Positions 25,688 through 33,531 of a stretch of DNA of 43,142 bases are shown here, one piece after another (position 1 is the stretch's first letter; each line of letters begins with the position of its first letter). Origin of the DNA: DATCTV01 sp964400685 (lineage in GTDB: Bacteria; Desulfobacterota; Desulfomonilia; UBA1062). Below the pieces are notes generated by a model. It was given only the letters and a program-made list of their open reading frames with translations. It had not been told where the DNA came from and ran no database searches. The DNA lies in contig CAYNVT010000025.1 of NCBI GenBank assembly GCA_964400685.1, forward strand, positions 1 to 43,142, in the 5' to 3' direction. A program made the translations under genes and the position numbers.

Positions 25688-26499
25688 CATCGATGAAAAA
25701 AGGGCGCCTGCTGCCCTTTGTCATACTGGCGTTTTTCTGTAACGCTACTGACACCTATGCCCTGCAAAACGAAAAAACAGGCCTTGTCAGCATTTCCGAG
25801 AGGCTTCAGAATCCCGTGAGTGATCTTTTGAGCGTATCAATTGAAAATACGTCCTGTTTCAGATACGGGTCAGGCCGCAACGACACGATGGATACGCTTG
25901 ATTTAAGCGCAACGCTGCCCTTTCATGCCGGCACCGGGCTGGACATAATCGTCAAGCCGGACATCCCGCTCGTCTATGTTCCCTGGCCTGAAAAACAGGC
26001 CGGATTTGGAGACATGAAAATCACTGCATTACTGGCTGGTACAATGCATGAAGGTATTTCATGGGGCATTGGCCCTGTCATCGGCATTCCCACTGCTACG
26101 GACGATCTTCTGGGCACTGGCAGATGGACTGCAGGACCTTCAGCCGCACTGGTTTACATGGACAAAAACGTGGTTGCAGGCGTAACCGCCTACGGGCTGT
26201 TCTCATTCGCGGGCCCGGTCAGCAGGGGCGAGGTCGACAGGCTTTACATAAGGCCGTTCGTTTACTTGAACCTGGATAGAGGCTGGTACATGTATATAGA
26301 CCCCGAGATCCAGTGCGACTACAACCTGCCCGGCGCTCAGCAATGGACCGTACCTCTGGGAGGAGGCATTGGAAAGACATTCACGGCAGGCAAACAGGTT
26401 CTCTCGGCATATGTGTCGTGTTATGCGAAGTTCGAGCATCCTGAGGACGCCTCTGACCTGTACATGAAGGCCGGACTCAACCTGCCCTTCGGAAAATGA
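25684..26499 (+). CDS. Predicted outer-membrane beta-barrel or transporter-like protein
   Basis: A 271-residue protein with a signal peptide ending near TDTYA (residue 26). The mature part alternates polar and hydrophobic residues in strands with Gly/aromatic turns (LPFHAGTGLDIIVKPDIPL, GIGPVIGIPTATDD, GTGRWTAGPSAALVY) and ends in NLPFGK, resembling the uncharacterised outer-membrane neuromedin-U-like group. No enzymatic motif is seen. It begins with ATGA overlapping the glgP stop; a second ATG nine bases later is an alternative start, and neither has a clear Shine-Dalgarno, which favours coupling. A role linked to glycogen is not implied. Confidence 0.65.
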   Translation: MTSMKKGRLLPFVILAFFCNATDTYALQNEKTGLVSISERLQNPVSDLLSVSIENTSCFRYGSGRNDTMDTLDLSATLPFHAGTGLDIIVKPDIPLVYVPWPEKQAGFGDMKITALLAGTMHEGISWGIGPVIGIPTATDDLLGTGRWTAGPSAALVYMDKNVVAGVTAYGLFSFAGPVSRGEVDRLYIRPFVYLNLDRGWYMYIDPEIQCDYNLPGAQQWTVPLGGGIGKTFTAGKQVLSAYVSCYAKFEHPEDASDLYMKAGLNLPFGK

Positions 26500-26514
26500 G
26501 CAGTCCGGGCCGTG

Positions 26515-26835
26515 CTAGGCCTTGGTCACCAGCTTGAGACCCACGATGCCTGCAACGATAAGAAATATGCAGAAAAGTCTTGCGGCTTCCCTTGATTCGC
26601 CGAAAAGGACCATGCCGCAGATAGCGGTACCGATGGCTCCTATGCCTGTCCAGACCGCATAGGCGGTGCCGACAGGAAGCGTCTTCAATGCCTGAGCAAG
26701 AAGAAGTATGCTCACAAGCATGAAGGCCAGGGTGAATATGCTTGGCCATAACCTTGTGAACCCGTATGTGTACTTCATGCCCACGGCCCAGCATATCTCG
26801 GAAAGTCCGGCAAAAAGCAGCACTAACCAGTCCAC
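26515..26835 (-). CDS. gdx: SMR-family guanidinium exporter (Gdx/SugE-like)
   Basis: A 106-residue, four-helix small multidrug resistance protein. The sequence LSEICWAVGMKYTYGFTRL with essential Glu13, LPVGTAYAVWTGIGAIGTA and the FGES loop follow the SugE/Gdx subtype rather than EmrE, so export of guanidinium in exchange for protons is the best prediction. The start is a GTG at 26833-26835. It is five bases downstream of a P-loop kinase gene in the same direction. No guanidine riboswitch is seen, and the short gap leaves no room for one directly upstream. Confidence 0.9.
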   Translation of the reverse strand: MDWLVLLFAGLSEICWAVGMKYTYGFTRLWPSIFTLAFMLVSILLLAQALKTLPVGTAYAVWTGIGAIGTAICGMVLFGESREAARLFCIFLIVAGIVGLKLVTKA

Positions 26836-26840
26836 TTGGT

Positions 26841-27377
26841 CTAGCCCTTTCCCAGCGATGAGCGGACTATCTCATCCAGCATGTTTACGGCGTCATCCAT
26901 CGAAGAGGTATTAAGGATATAATAATCAGCCAGCGCAACGGGAACGGCTGTTCCGTATTCGATCTCGCGCATATCTCGCGCGTCGAATGCATCCGTGGAA
27001 TCGTCCGAGCGGCCCCGGCTCATTATTCTTTCGAGCCTCAATTTCCTGGGGGCCAGAAAAGCGATAACACAGGCATCCGCATTTTCCTTTATAAGCCTGA
27101 TCTCAGGCCATGAACGCATACCTTCGAGGAATACTACCGGCGAGTTCTGTGAAAGCGCAGTGGCCAGCGCCTGCCGTGTGACGCCCAGGCCGTCAGCACC
27201 CCTCATTTCGGTCGAGACACTTCCCATGTTTTCAGCATTCGCCTCAATCCCTCTTTTAGCAACTTCCATCCTGACGATATCGCCTGTTGCAAAATATGGA
27301 TAACCTTTGGCTTTTGCATAATCCTTTGCACAGTTCTTGCCCGAAGCAGGCATGCCGACGATAATGAATATGGTCAT
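26841..27377 (-). CDS. UPF0200-type P-loop nucleotide kinase
   Basis: A 178-residue adenylate-kinase-like P-loop protein. IIVGMPASGK (5-14) is the Walker A, and PYFATGDIVRMEVAKRG resembles the NMP-binding helix. The segments FLEGMRSWPEI and FLAPRKLRLERIMSRGRSDD match the UPF0200 family, best known from archaea. Substrate and function are unknown. ATG 27377 is chosen because GGAGA lies seven bases upstream; a longer frame from 27425 would run into a simple heptamer repeat. An archaeal-type family in a bacterial genome suggests transfer, which is inference. Confidence 0.78.
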   Translation of the reverse strand: MTIFIIVGMPASGKNCAKDYAKAKGYPYFATGDIVRMEVAKRGIEANAENMGSVSTEMRGADGLGVTRQALATALSQNSPVVFLEGMRSWPEIRLIKENADACVIAFLAPRKLRLERIMSRGRSDDSTDAFDARDMREIEYGTAVPVALADYYILNTSSMDDAVNMLDEIVRSSLGKG

Positions 27378-27414
27378 TTTATGTCTCCTGTAGTCATTGT
27401 TTTTCTGGTTTTTC

Positions 27415-27482
27415 TCACTCCTCACTACTCACTACTCACTACTTACTTTCTCTACTTCTCTCCACTCACCACTCACAACTCA
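27415..27482. repeat. Degenerate tandem heptamer (CTCACTA)n
   Basis: CTCACTC, CTCACTA, CTCACTA, CTCACTA and decayed copies (CTTACTT, CTCACCA, CTCACAA) run through the gap between the CoA-transferase stop and the UPF0200 start. It is low-complexity sequence, probably polymerase slippage. On the minus-strand transcript it reads as TAGTGAG repeats. Confidence 0.75.
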
Positions 27483-27485
27483 TTG

Positions 27486-28829
27486 CTATACTATTCTGTT
27501 CGAGCGCTTCCATATCTTCATCTTCCCCGCCTCTTTAATAAGCCAGTCCCTGAAATCCGGGTGAGCTATCGATATGAGTGCCTCGGCCCTTTCCCAGGTG
27601 CTCTTTCCCTTCATGCTCACCACGCCGTATTCGGTCGCGATCATATGCACCGCAGTCCTCGGGCAGGTGACGATCGTTCCGGGGTCGAGCGTGGGCCTTA
27701 TCCTCGAAAGAACCTTACCCTTCTTGTCGTAGGTTGATGCCAGGCACAAAAAGCTCATACCGCCGTTTGATTTGAATGCGCCCTCGACGAAATCCAATTG
27801 TCCGCCGGTGCCGCTTTTGTGTATGTGGCCCACGCTTTCGGAAGCCACCTGGCCGAAGAGGTCAACCTCGATGCATGCGTTTATGGAAATGAAGTCGTCG
27901 ATCATGGCGATGTTCCTGGGGTCATTGGTGTAGTCGACCGGATATGATATCACGCCCGGGTTGTCATCGATGAAATCATAGAGGTCCCTTGATCCTATGG
28001 CAAAGGAAAAGACCTGCTTGTAGCGGTCTATCGGTTTTTTTGAACATGTAATCCTTCCTGCCTTATACATCTTGAGATATGCATCGACATACATCTCGGT
28101 ATGAACGCCAAGGTCTTTCAGGTCAGACTCGGAAATCATATTGCCGATTGCGCTCGGCACTCCGCCAATGCCCAGCTGAAGGCAGCAGCCGTCACGCATG
28201 TATTCGATTATGTGTGAAGCAATCTTTTTTTCAGTCTCGTTGGGAATGCCCACGGGCAGTGTCGGAAGCGGAGGATTGGACGTCTCTATGATATAGTCAA
28301 CCCGGGAAATGTGGATGCACTCCTGATTGCCGCCAAGCACCCTGGGCATGTTGGAGTTCACTTCCAGAATTACACACTCGGCCTTTTCCACTGCAGCCAG
28401 AGACGCCGGTGAGTTGGACCCGAAGTTGAAATATCCGTGCTTGTCCATCGGGCTTACGGTGGCCATGAATATCCTTGCCGGGACGCATTCGTTTCTGGTC
28501 ATATCGGGGCACTCGTTGAATTTCATCGGCACGTATGAAAGCTGGCCCTTGTTGTAATATTCACGCTCCTTTACGCTGAAATGCCAGCTGTTCCAGTGAA
28601 ACGACTTTCCTTCAGGGTCCGCCTCGAGCGTATGGTGCGGCCACAGCCCTATGCAGACGCGTATGTTCACATCTCTTAGTTCGTCCTTTCTTTTTGCAAG
28701 GGCCTTGTCCAGTTCGTTGGGCGAACTGAGCCCGAAGGAATAATCGAGCCAGTCCCCTGACTTTACTGCCTTGACGGCTTCTTCAGCGCTCACAAGCTTT
28801 TCCTGATATTCTTTCTGATAGTCAATCAT
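27486..28829 (-). CDS. Acetyl-CoA hydrolase/transferase family CoA-transferase
   Basis: A 447-residue class I CoA-transferase of the 4-hydroxybutyrate / butyryl-CoA:acetate CoA-transferase group, moving CoA between acetyl-CoA and a carboxylic acid. Catalytic Glu245 lies in GVHTEMYVDA; IGGVPSAIGN and SGTGGQLDFVEGAF are family blocks. ATG 28829 is chosen for GGAGA eight bases upstream, giving a family-like N terminus. The gene is divergent from the sugar-acid operon and could supply or use short-chain acyl-CoA in fermentation or syntrophic metabolism. The exact acid is not readable. Confidence 0.88.
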   Translation of the reverse strand: MIDYQKEYQEKLVSAEEAVKAVKSGDWLDYSFGLSSPNELDKALAKRKDELRDVNIRVCIGLWPHHTLEADPEGKSFHWNSWHFSVKEREYYNKGQLSYVPMKFNECPDMTRNECVPARIFMATVSPMDKHGYFNFGSNSPASLAAVEKAECVILEVNSNMPRVLGGNQECIHISRVDYIIETSNPPLPTLPVGIPNETEKKIASHIIEYMRDGCCLQLGIGGVPSAIGNMISESDLKDLGVHTEMYVDAYLKMYKAGRITCSKKPIDRYKQVFSFAIGSRDLYDFIDDNPGVISYPVDYTNDPRNIAMIDDFISINACIEVDLFGQVASESVGHIHKSGTGGQLDFVEGAFKSNGGMSFLCLASTYDKKGKVLSRIRPTLDPGTIVTCPRTAVHMIATEYGVVSMKGKSTWERAEALISIAHPDFRDWLIKEAGKMKIWKRSNRIV

Positions 28830-28923
28830 GATTGTTGTCTCCATTATCTTTTTCAGGAATCTGAACAATAAAACCGTGGGTTTTGTCAATGCTATAAAAA
28901 ACTTTATTTTACCCTGAGAAAGG

Positions 28924-28950
28924 TTGTTTTTTATGCCTGTGTGCTATAAA
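28924..28950 (+). promoter_or_regulatory. Candidate promoter of the sugar-acid operon
   Basis: TTGTTT (28924-28929) and TATAAA (28945-28950) with a 15-base spacer lie in the 167-base gap between divergent genes. The -10 is good and the spacer short. No clear repressor palindrome is visible and no regulator gene is next to the operon. Confidence 0.35.
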
Positions 28951-28996
28951 TAATTCCACAAATCGATTTAATGATTATCATATACTTGAGGCATAG

Positions 28997-30244
28997 ATGA
29001 TTCTTGAAAAATATTCGTTCGGCGTTGGCGACAGGTTTGGTCATCAGGGCAAGGCCCAATTGCAGGCGATGATTCTTGCCCGAAATCAGGGCATCGAGAT
29101 TACGCCGGTCTGGAACAAGTCGAACCGTGAACATTCAATCATTCACACTGTCCCGTCTGATGTCCGCGAAGAGGCAGATGCAGCCGTCAAGACAATGGGA
29201 TGGAGTGGATCGTATCGTGTTGACGCGGATCATATCAGCTTGAAAAACGTGGATGGCTTTATTGAGGCTAGCGACTTTTTTACACTTGATGTGGCCGACT
29301 TCATCGGCAATCCTGCCGATGAAAAGGATGTAGCAGAATTTATGGGCAGATGCAGAAAATACATCGGGCCGCTGGCGATACCGGGCATCAGGGAGGAATT
29401 CGAAATAACCAAGCCGCTTCTCGAAACGATCGCACGCAAGTATATAACGGGTGTCAAGGAAGCGGCAAAAATTTACCGGCACGTGGCCAGGGCCAAGGGA
29501 GAAGGCAACTTCATCACCGAGGTTTCGATGGATGAGACCGACAAGCCCCAGACACCGGTAGAGATGTTCTTTATACTTGCGGCGATTTCCGATGAGAAGA
29601 TTCCTGCGCAGACAATTGCCCCTAAGTTTACAGGCCGTTTCAATAAGGGCGTCGATTATGTAGGCAATGTATCTGAATTCGCAAAGGAATTCGAGGAAGA
29701 CCTTGCGGTGATCGCATTTGCCGTAAAGGAGTTCGGCCTGCCTGAGAATCTGAAATTGAGCGTTCATTCCGGTTCGGACAAATTCTCCATCTACAAGCCG
29801 ATCAGCAACGCAATCAGGAAATTCGATGCCGGACTGCATCTGAAAACAGCGGGTACGACATGGCTCGAAGAACTCATTGGCCTTGCAATGGCAGAGGGCA
29901 GCGGACTCGCTATCGCCAAAAAGGTTTACATACAGGCGCTGGGACGTTTCGATGAACTGTGCGGGCCATATTCGGCGGTGATAGACATCGATAAGAGGAA
30001 CCTCCCTTCGCCGCAAACGGTTGAAAAATGGAGCGGCGGGGAATATGCGCAGACCCTGCGGCATGACCAGTCGTGCAGCAACTACAACCCTGATTTCCGC
30101 CAGCTTTTGCATGTCGGGTATAAGGTGGCCGCAGAGCTTGGCAGGGAATACATCGAGGCCCTCGAAAAATATGCTGATACTGTTGCAAAAAATGTAACGG
30201 AAAATATTTATGACAGGCATATCAAGCAGGTGTTCACAGGATAA
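28997..30244 (+). CDS. uxaE: Tagaturonate epimerase
   Basis: A 415-residue protein of the UxaE family, which interconverts D-tagaturonate and D-fructuronate and was first described in Thermotoga. Recognisable blocks are FGVGDRFGHQGKAQL near the N terminus, VDADHISLKN, ITEVSMDETDKPQTP, KGVDYVGN, LSVHSGSDKFSIYKP and HLKTAGTTWLEE; the His, Asp and Glu residues in these are the probable metal ligands. ATG 28997 has GAGG five bases upstream. It leads an operon whose next gene, 11 bases on, is a mannonate oxidoreductase-type SDR, which supports a hexuronate role. A related sugar-acid epimerase activity is possible. Confidence 0.88.
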   Translation: MILEKYSFGVGDRFGHQGKAQLQAMILARNQGIEITPVWNKSNREHSIIHTVPSDVREEADAAVKTMGWSGSYRVDADHISLKNVDGFIEASDFFTLDVADFIGNPADEKDVAEFMGRCRKYIGPLAIPGIREEFEITKPLLETIARKYITGVKEAAKIYRHVARAKGEGNFITEVSMDETDKPQTPVEMFFILAAISDEKIPAQTIAPKFTGRFNKGVDYVGNVSEFAKEFEEDLAVIAFAVKEFGLPENLKLSVHSGSDKFSIYKPISNAIRKFDAGLHLKTAGTTWLEELIGLAMAEGSGLAIAKKVYIQALGRFDELCGPYSAVIDIDKRNLPSPQTVEKWSGGEYAQTLRHDQSCSNYNPDFRQLLHVGYKVAAELGREYIEALEKYADTVAKNVTENIYDRHIKQVFTG

Positions 30245-30255
30245 GGAAGAAGATT

Positions 30256-31077
30256 ATGACAAAGAATTTATTTGATGTGTCAGGCAAAGTGGTGGCAATC
30301 ACCGGTGCGGGTGGAGTCCTGTGCGGGACGATTGCAAAGGCGCTTGGGGAGGCGGGAGCGAAGGTCGCGGTGCTGGATTTGAATGAAGATGCGGCCCGAA
30401 GAGTTGCCCATGAAATCAAAGAGAAAAAAGGCGTTGCGCTGGCTGTCAGATGCAATGTGCTGGATAAGGAAAGTGTAGTTGAGGCTCATCAAATAATAGT
30501 TGGTGAGCTCGGGGCTGTTGATGTACTGATAAATGGCGCCGGCGGAAACAAGAAAGAGGCTTCCACATCGCCGCAGATGTCATTTTTCGATATGCCGGTC
30601 GATGCTATCAGATTTGTGTTCGACCTCAATTTTATCGGGACGCTGCTGCCGTCGCAGGTCTTCGGCAAAAGCATGGCGGACCGCGACACGGGCGTCATTC
30701 TGAATATCTCGAGTATGAACGCCTTCAGACCTCTGACAAAGATAGCGGCCTATTCAGCGGCTAAAGCGGCTGTCAGCAATTTTACACAATGGCTTGCAGT
30801 GCATATGTGCCAGAATTATTCCAGGAATATCCGCGTCAATGCGATGGCGCCGGGGTTCTTCATGACTGAGCAGAACCGCTTCCTTCTGACCGATGAAAAA
30901 ACCGGTGAGCTGACCCCGCGCGGCAGGACCATCCTGGACCATACCCCGATGGGGCGTTTCGGCGGAGCCGAGGAACTGATAGGCACCACTCTCTGGCTGT
31001 TGAGCGATGCGGGAAAATTCGTTACGGGTATTGTCGTGCCGGTGGACGGCGGATTCTCGGCGTTTTCCGGGGTTTGA
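30256..31077 (+). CDS. SDR oxidoreductase, D-mannonate oxidoreductase (fructuronate reductase) type
   Basis: A 273-residue short-chain dehydrogenase. The nucleotide site is TGAGGVLCGTIAKAL (16-30) and the catalytic set is Ser152/153 with Tyr166-x3-Lys170 (YSAAK). Asp41 at the end of the second strand favours NAD(H). The sequence resembles the SDR-type mannonate oxidoreductases (B. subtilis YjmF/UxuB-like) reducing D-fructuronate to D-mannonate, including NISSMNAFRPLTKIAAYSAAK. This is a different fold from E. coli UxuB. Its place between a tagaturonate epimerase and a LarA-like gene supports mannonate as product. Confidence 0.85.
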   Translation: MTKNLFDVSGKVVAITGAGGVLCGTIAKALGEAGAKVAVLDLNEDAARRVAHEIKEKKGVALAVRCNVLDKESVVEAHQIIVGELGAVDVLINGAGGNKKEASTSPQMSFFDMPVDAIRFVFDLNFIGTLLPSQVFGKSMADRDTGVILNISSMNAFRPLTKIAAYSAAKAAVSNFTQWLAVHMCQNYSRNIRVNAMAPGFFMTEQNRFLLTDEKTGELTPRGRTILDHTPMGRFGGAEELIGTTLWLLSDAGKFVTGIVVPVDGGFSAFSGV

Positions 31078-31124
31078 TAATTACAGGGACCGGGAAAGAA
31101 TAAGGTAACAGAAAAGAGAAGACT

Positions 31125-32396
31125 ATGTTGTATTTCAGCCGTGGAAGCGAGACGGATACTCTGAGCGCTCAGGACCTTCAGGACGGGCTGTTCGCCGCCC
31201 TTGACAGGCTCGGCAAACGCAGGAAAGTGCTTGCTGTGCCGCCGGATATTACACGCATCTATTCACGCGCAGGTGAGCTGACACGCTATATGTGGCAATA
31301 CTACGGCGCAGCCATGACAGACATACTGCCTGCCCTGGGCACCCATACTGCGATGAGTGCGCAGGAAATTACACGCATGTTCAATGATGTGCCGCGCAAT
31401 CTGTTTCGCGTGCATGACTGGAGGGGCGGTCTCGTAACACTCGGCCAGGTGCCATCGGAATTTATTAAAGAGATCAGCGAAGGAACTCTCGATTATACCT
31501 TGCCGGTACAGGTGGATAAGTTGCTGGTCGAGGGGAAGTTCGATCTCATTTTATCGCCCGGGCAGGTAGTCCCGCATGAAGTGATCGGCATGGCCAACTA
31601 TAACAAGAACATCTTCATCGGCACGGGGGGTTCTGAAGGCATCAACAAGAGCCATTTCCTCGGCGCGGTCTATGGCATGGAACGCATTATGGGGCGTGTC
31701 GACACTCCCGTGAGAAAGGTTCTCAACTACGCCTCGCAGCATTTTGCCAAGGATATGCCGGTAGTCTATGTGCTGACGGTGGTGAATTCGACATCAGACG
31801 GCCCGATTACGCGAGGGCTTTTCATAGGCGATGACGAGGAGTGCTTCTATCAGGCGGCAGCGCTGAGCTTGAAGGTTAATTTCCAGATGCTCGATAAGCC
31901 GCTCGAAAAGGTTGTCGTCTATCTGGACCCGCATGAATACAAAAGCACATGGCTGGGCAACAAGAGCATCTACCGCACACGAATGGCTATGGCCGACGGC
32001 GGCGCACTGATTGTGCTTGCGCCCGGACTGAAGGAATTCGGTGAGGACAGGGAGATAGATCGCCTCATTAGAAAATACGGTTATGCAGGCACGCAAAGGG
32101 TTCTGGAAAACGTAAAAGCAAACACAGACCTGCAGAACAACCTCAGCGCGGCGGCACACCTTATTCACGGCTCTTCTGAAGGGCGCTTCTCAATTACGTA
32201 CTGTCCCGGCATGGTTTCACAGAAAGAAATCGAGTCGGTCAATTTCAAGTATGCAGACTTGAAGCGCATGCAGAAAAAATACAATCCTCACAAGCTAACA
32301 GATGGCTACAATGTCGTAAATGGCGAAGAAATTTTTTATATCTCCAATCCCGGCCTGGGATTATGGTCATTAAGAGAACGGTTTAATTCAAAGTAG
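31125..32396 (+). CDS. LarA-family nickel-dependent racemase/epimerase (candidate gluconate/mannonate 2-epimerase)
   Basis: A 423-residue lactate-racemase-domain (DUF2088) protein. LarA uses a nickel-pincer nucleotide to move hydride at C2 of alpha-hydroxy acids. The active-site set is present: Asp41 and Arg44 in PPDITR, His74 in LGTHTAMS, His151 in VVPHEV, Lys161 in NYNKN and His177 in NKSHF. The intervals His-10-Lys-16-His equal those of L. plantarum LarA (His174, Lys184, His200). D-gluconate 2-epimerases have been described in this superfamily, and context with mannonate oxidoreductase upstream and gluconate-type kinase and 6-phosphogluconate dehydrogenase downstream makes mannonate/gluconate epimerisation the best guess. 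Cofactor genes larB, larC and larE are not in the window. Confidence 0.85.
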   Translation: MLYFSRGSETDTLSAQDLQDGLFAALDRLGKRRKVLAVPPDITRIYSRAGELTRYMWQYYGAAMTDILPALGTHTAMSAQEITRMFNDVPRNLFRVHDWRGGLVTLGQVPSEFIKEISEGTLDYTLPVQVDKLLVEGKFDLILSPGQVVPHEVIGMANYNKNIFIGTGGSEGINKSHFLGAVYGMERIMGRVDTPVRKVLNYASQHFAKDMPVVYVLTVVNSTSDGPITRGLFIGDDEECFYQAAALSLKVNFQMLDKPLEKVVVYLDPHEYKSTWLGNKSIYRTRMAMADGGALIVLAPGLKEFGEDREIDRLIRKYGYAGTQRVLENVKANTDLQNNLSAAAHLIHGSSEGRFSITYCPGMVSQKEIESVNFKYADLKRMQKKYNPHKLTDGYNVVNGEEIFYISNPGLGLWSLRERFNSK

Positions 32397-32415
32397 TTTT
32401 TTATGGAGAGATACT

Positions 32416-33489
32416 ATGGCTGAAAATGCACAAAAGAAATACTCACTTATTGCTGCAACGAGTATGGGCGTTCGGTTGACGCCTGTAGATTCGCAGCCTT
32501 TTTACTGCAGCGACACATTTAAAATGCATGCCACAAGCGCCGAAAGCAATGTCGCGAGCGTTGCTTCATATCTTGGCATGCCGACCAAAATTCTGACGGC
32601 CTTTGTTAAAGACAGCCCTGTCTCGCGTTTTATCAGGGACAGCCTCAAAAGCCGGGGAATGGATTTTGAAGGCCCCGAGTTTGATCAGGGCGGCCCGTGG
32701 GGTTACCGTCATCAGATCAATATGGCCGACAGCGGCCTTGGCGCGCGCGGGCCGCGAGTGCATAATGACAGAGCCGGCGAAGTCGGCCGCGAGCTGAGTA
32801 CAGAGCATTTCGATCTTGACAGGATATTCTCGAAAGAAGGTGCAACGATTGTACATCTTTCGGGCCTTATTGCGTCATTGTCGCCAAAAACCAGCAGGTT
32901 CTGTCTTGACATTGCCCGAACGGCCAAGGAAAACGGCTCTCTCATATCGTTCGATCTGAACCATCGCGCCAGTTTCTGGAAGGGCAGGGAAAAGGAACTC
33001 TCGCAGGCATTTGCCGATATCGCATCCCTCAGCGATATTCTCATTGGCAACGAAGAAGACTTCCAGCTTAGCCTGGGCTTCAAAGGGCCTGAGGCCGGAG
33101 GTCAGGGACTTGACGAAAAAATCGACATCTTCAAAGAGATGATCGGCAAGGTGCAGGCCGCCTATCCCAATGCGGGCTATTTCGGAACCACGCTTCGTGA
33201 GGTCCTGTCGGCAAACAGCCACCTGTGGGGTGCGCTGGTAACCGACAGCAAAACATGGGAAATCATAAAGCCACGCGAGATTGGCGTGATTGACCGTATC
33301 GGAGGCGGCGACGGTTTTGTGGGCGGATTGCTCTACGGCATACTCAAGGGCTGGGATGTGCATAGATGCGCCAGATTCGGCTGGGCCTGCGGCGCGCTTG
33401 CTGTAACGATGCTGACGGATTATGCACAGCCCGCCGATGAGGAGCAGATCTGGAGCATCTGGAAAGGCAACGCCAGAGTCCAGCGCTGA
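32416..33489 (+). CDS. PfkB-family sugar-acid kinase (KdgK-like)
   Basis: A 357-residue ribokinase-fold kinase. Signature 2 is DRIGGGDGFVGG with catalytic Asp299, and FDLNHRASFWKG (179-190) is the substrate/hinge stretch typical of 2-keto-3-deoxygluconate kinases. The N-terminal GG signature is degenerate (AESNVASVAS). By sequence it is KdgK-like; by context it could phosphorylate gluconate (to 6-phosphogluconate for the next gene, Gnd) or KDG. No KDPG aldolase or mannonate dehydratase lies in the operon, which favours gluconate. GGAGAG precedes the start, 19 bases after the LarA-like gene. Confidence 0.85.
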   Translation: MAENAQKKYSLIAATSMGVRLTPVDSQPFYCSDTFKMHATSAESNVASVASYLGMPTKILTAFVKDSPVSRFIRDSLKSRGMDFEGPEFDQGGPWGYRHQINMADSGLGARGPRVHNDRAGEVGRELSTEHFDLDRIFSKEGATIVHLSGLIASLSPKTSRFCLDIARTAKENGSLISFDLNHRASFWKGREKELSQAFADIASLSDILIGNEEDFQLSLGFKGPEAGGQGLDEKIDIFKEMIGKVQAAYPNAGYFGTTLREVLSANSHLWGALVTDSKTWEIIKPREIGVIDRIGGGDGFVGGLLYGILKGWDVHRCARFGWACGALAVTMLTDYAQPADEEQIWSIWKGNARVQR

Positions 33490-33531
33490 CTTTCGCGACA
33501 GGACAAATATATCAGAAACAAGGAGCATTAA

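Noticed and set aside
27378..28829. Guanidine riboswitch controlling the gdx-like gene
   Set aside because: The gene is five bases behind a kinase gene, and the leader of that gene is mostly a simple heptamer repeat without ykkC-type conserved elements.
29135..30220. 361-codon open frame antisense to uxaE
   Set aside because: It lies entirely opposite a gene with clear UxaE motifs and its translation (Cys/Arg/Phe-rich, no known motifs) looks like a shadow frame; no Shine-Dalgarno in the right place.
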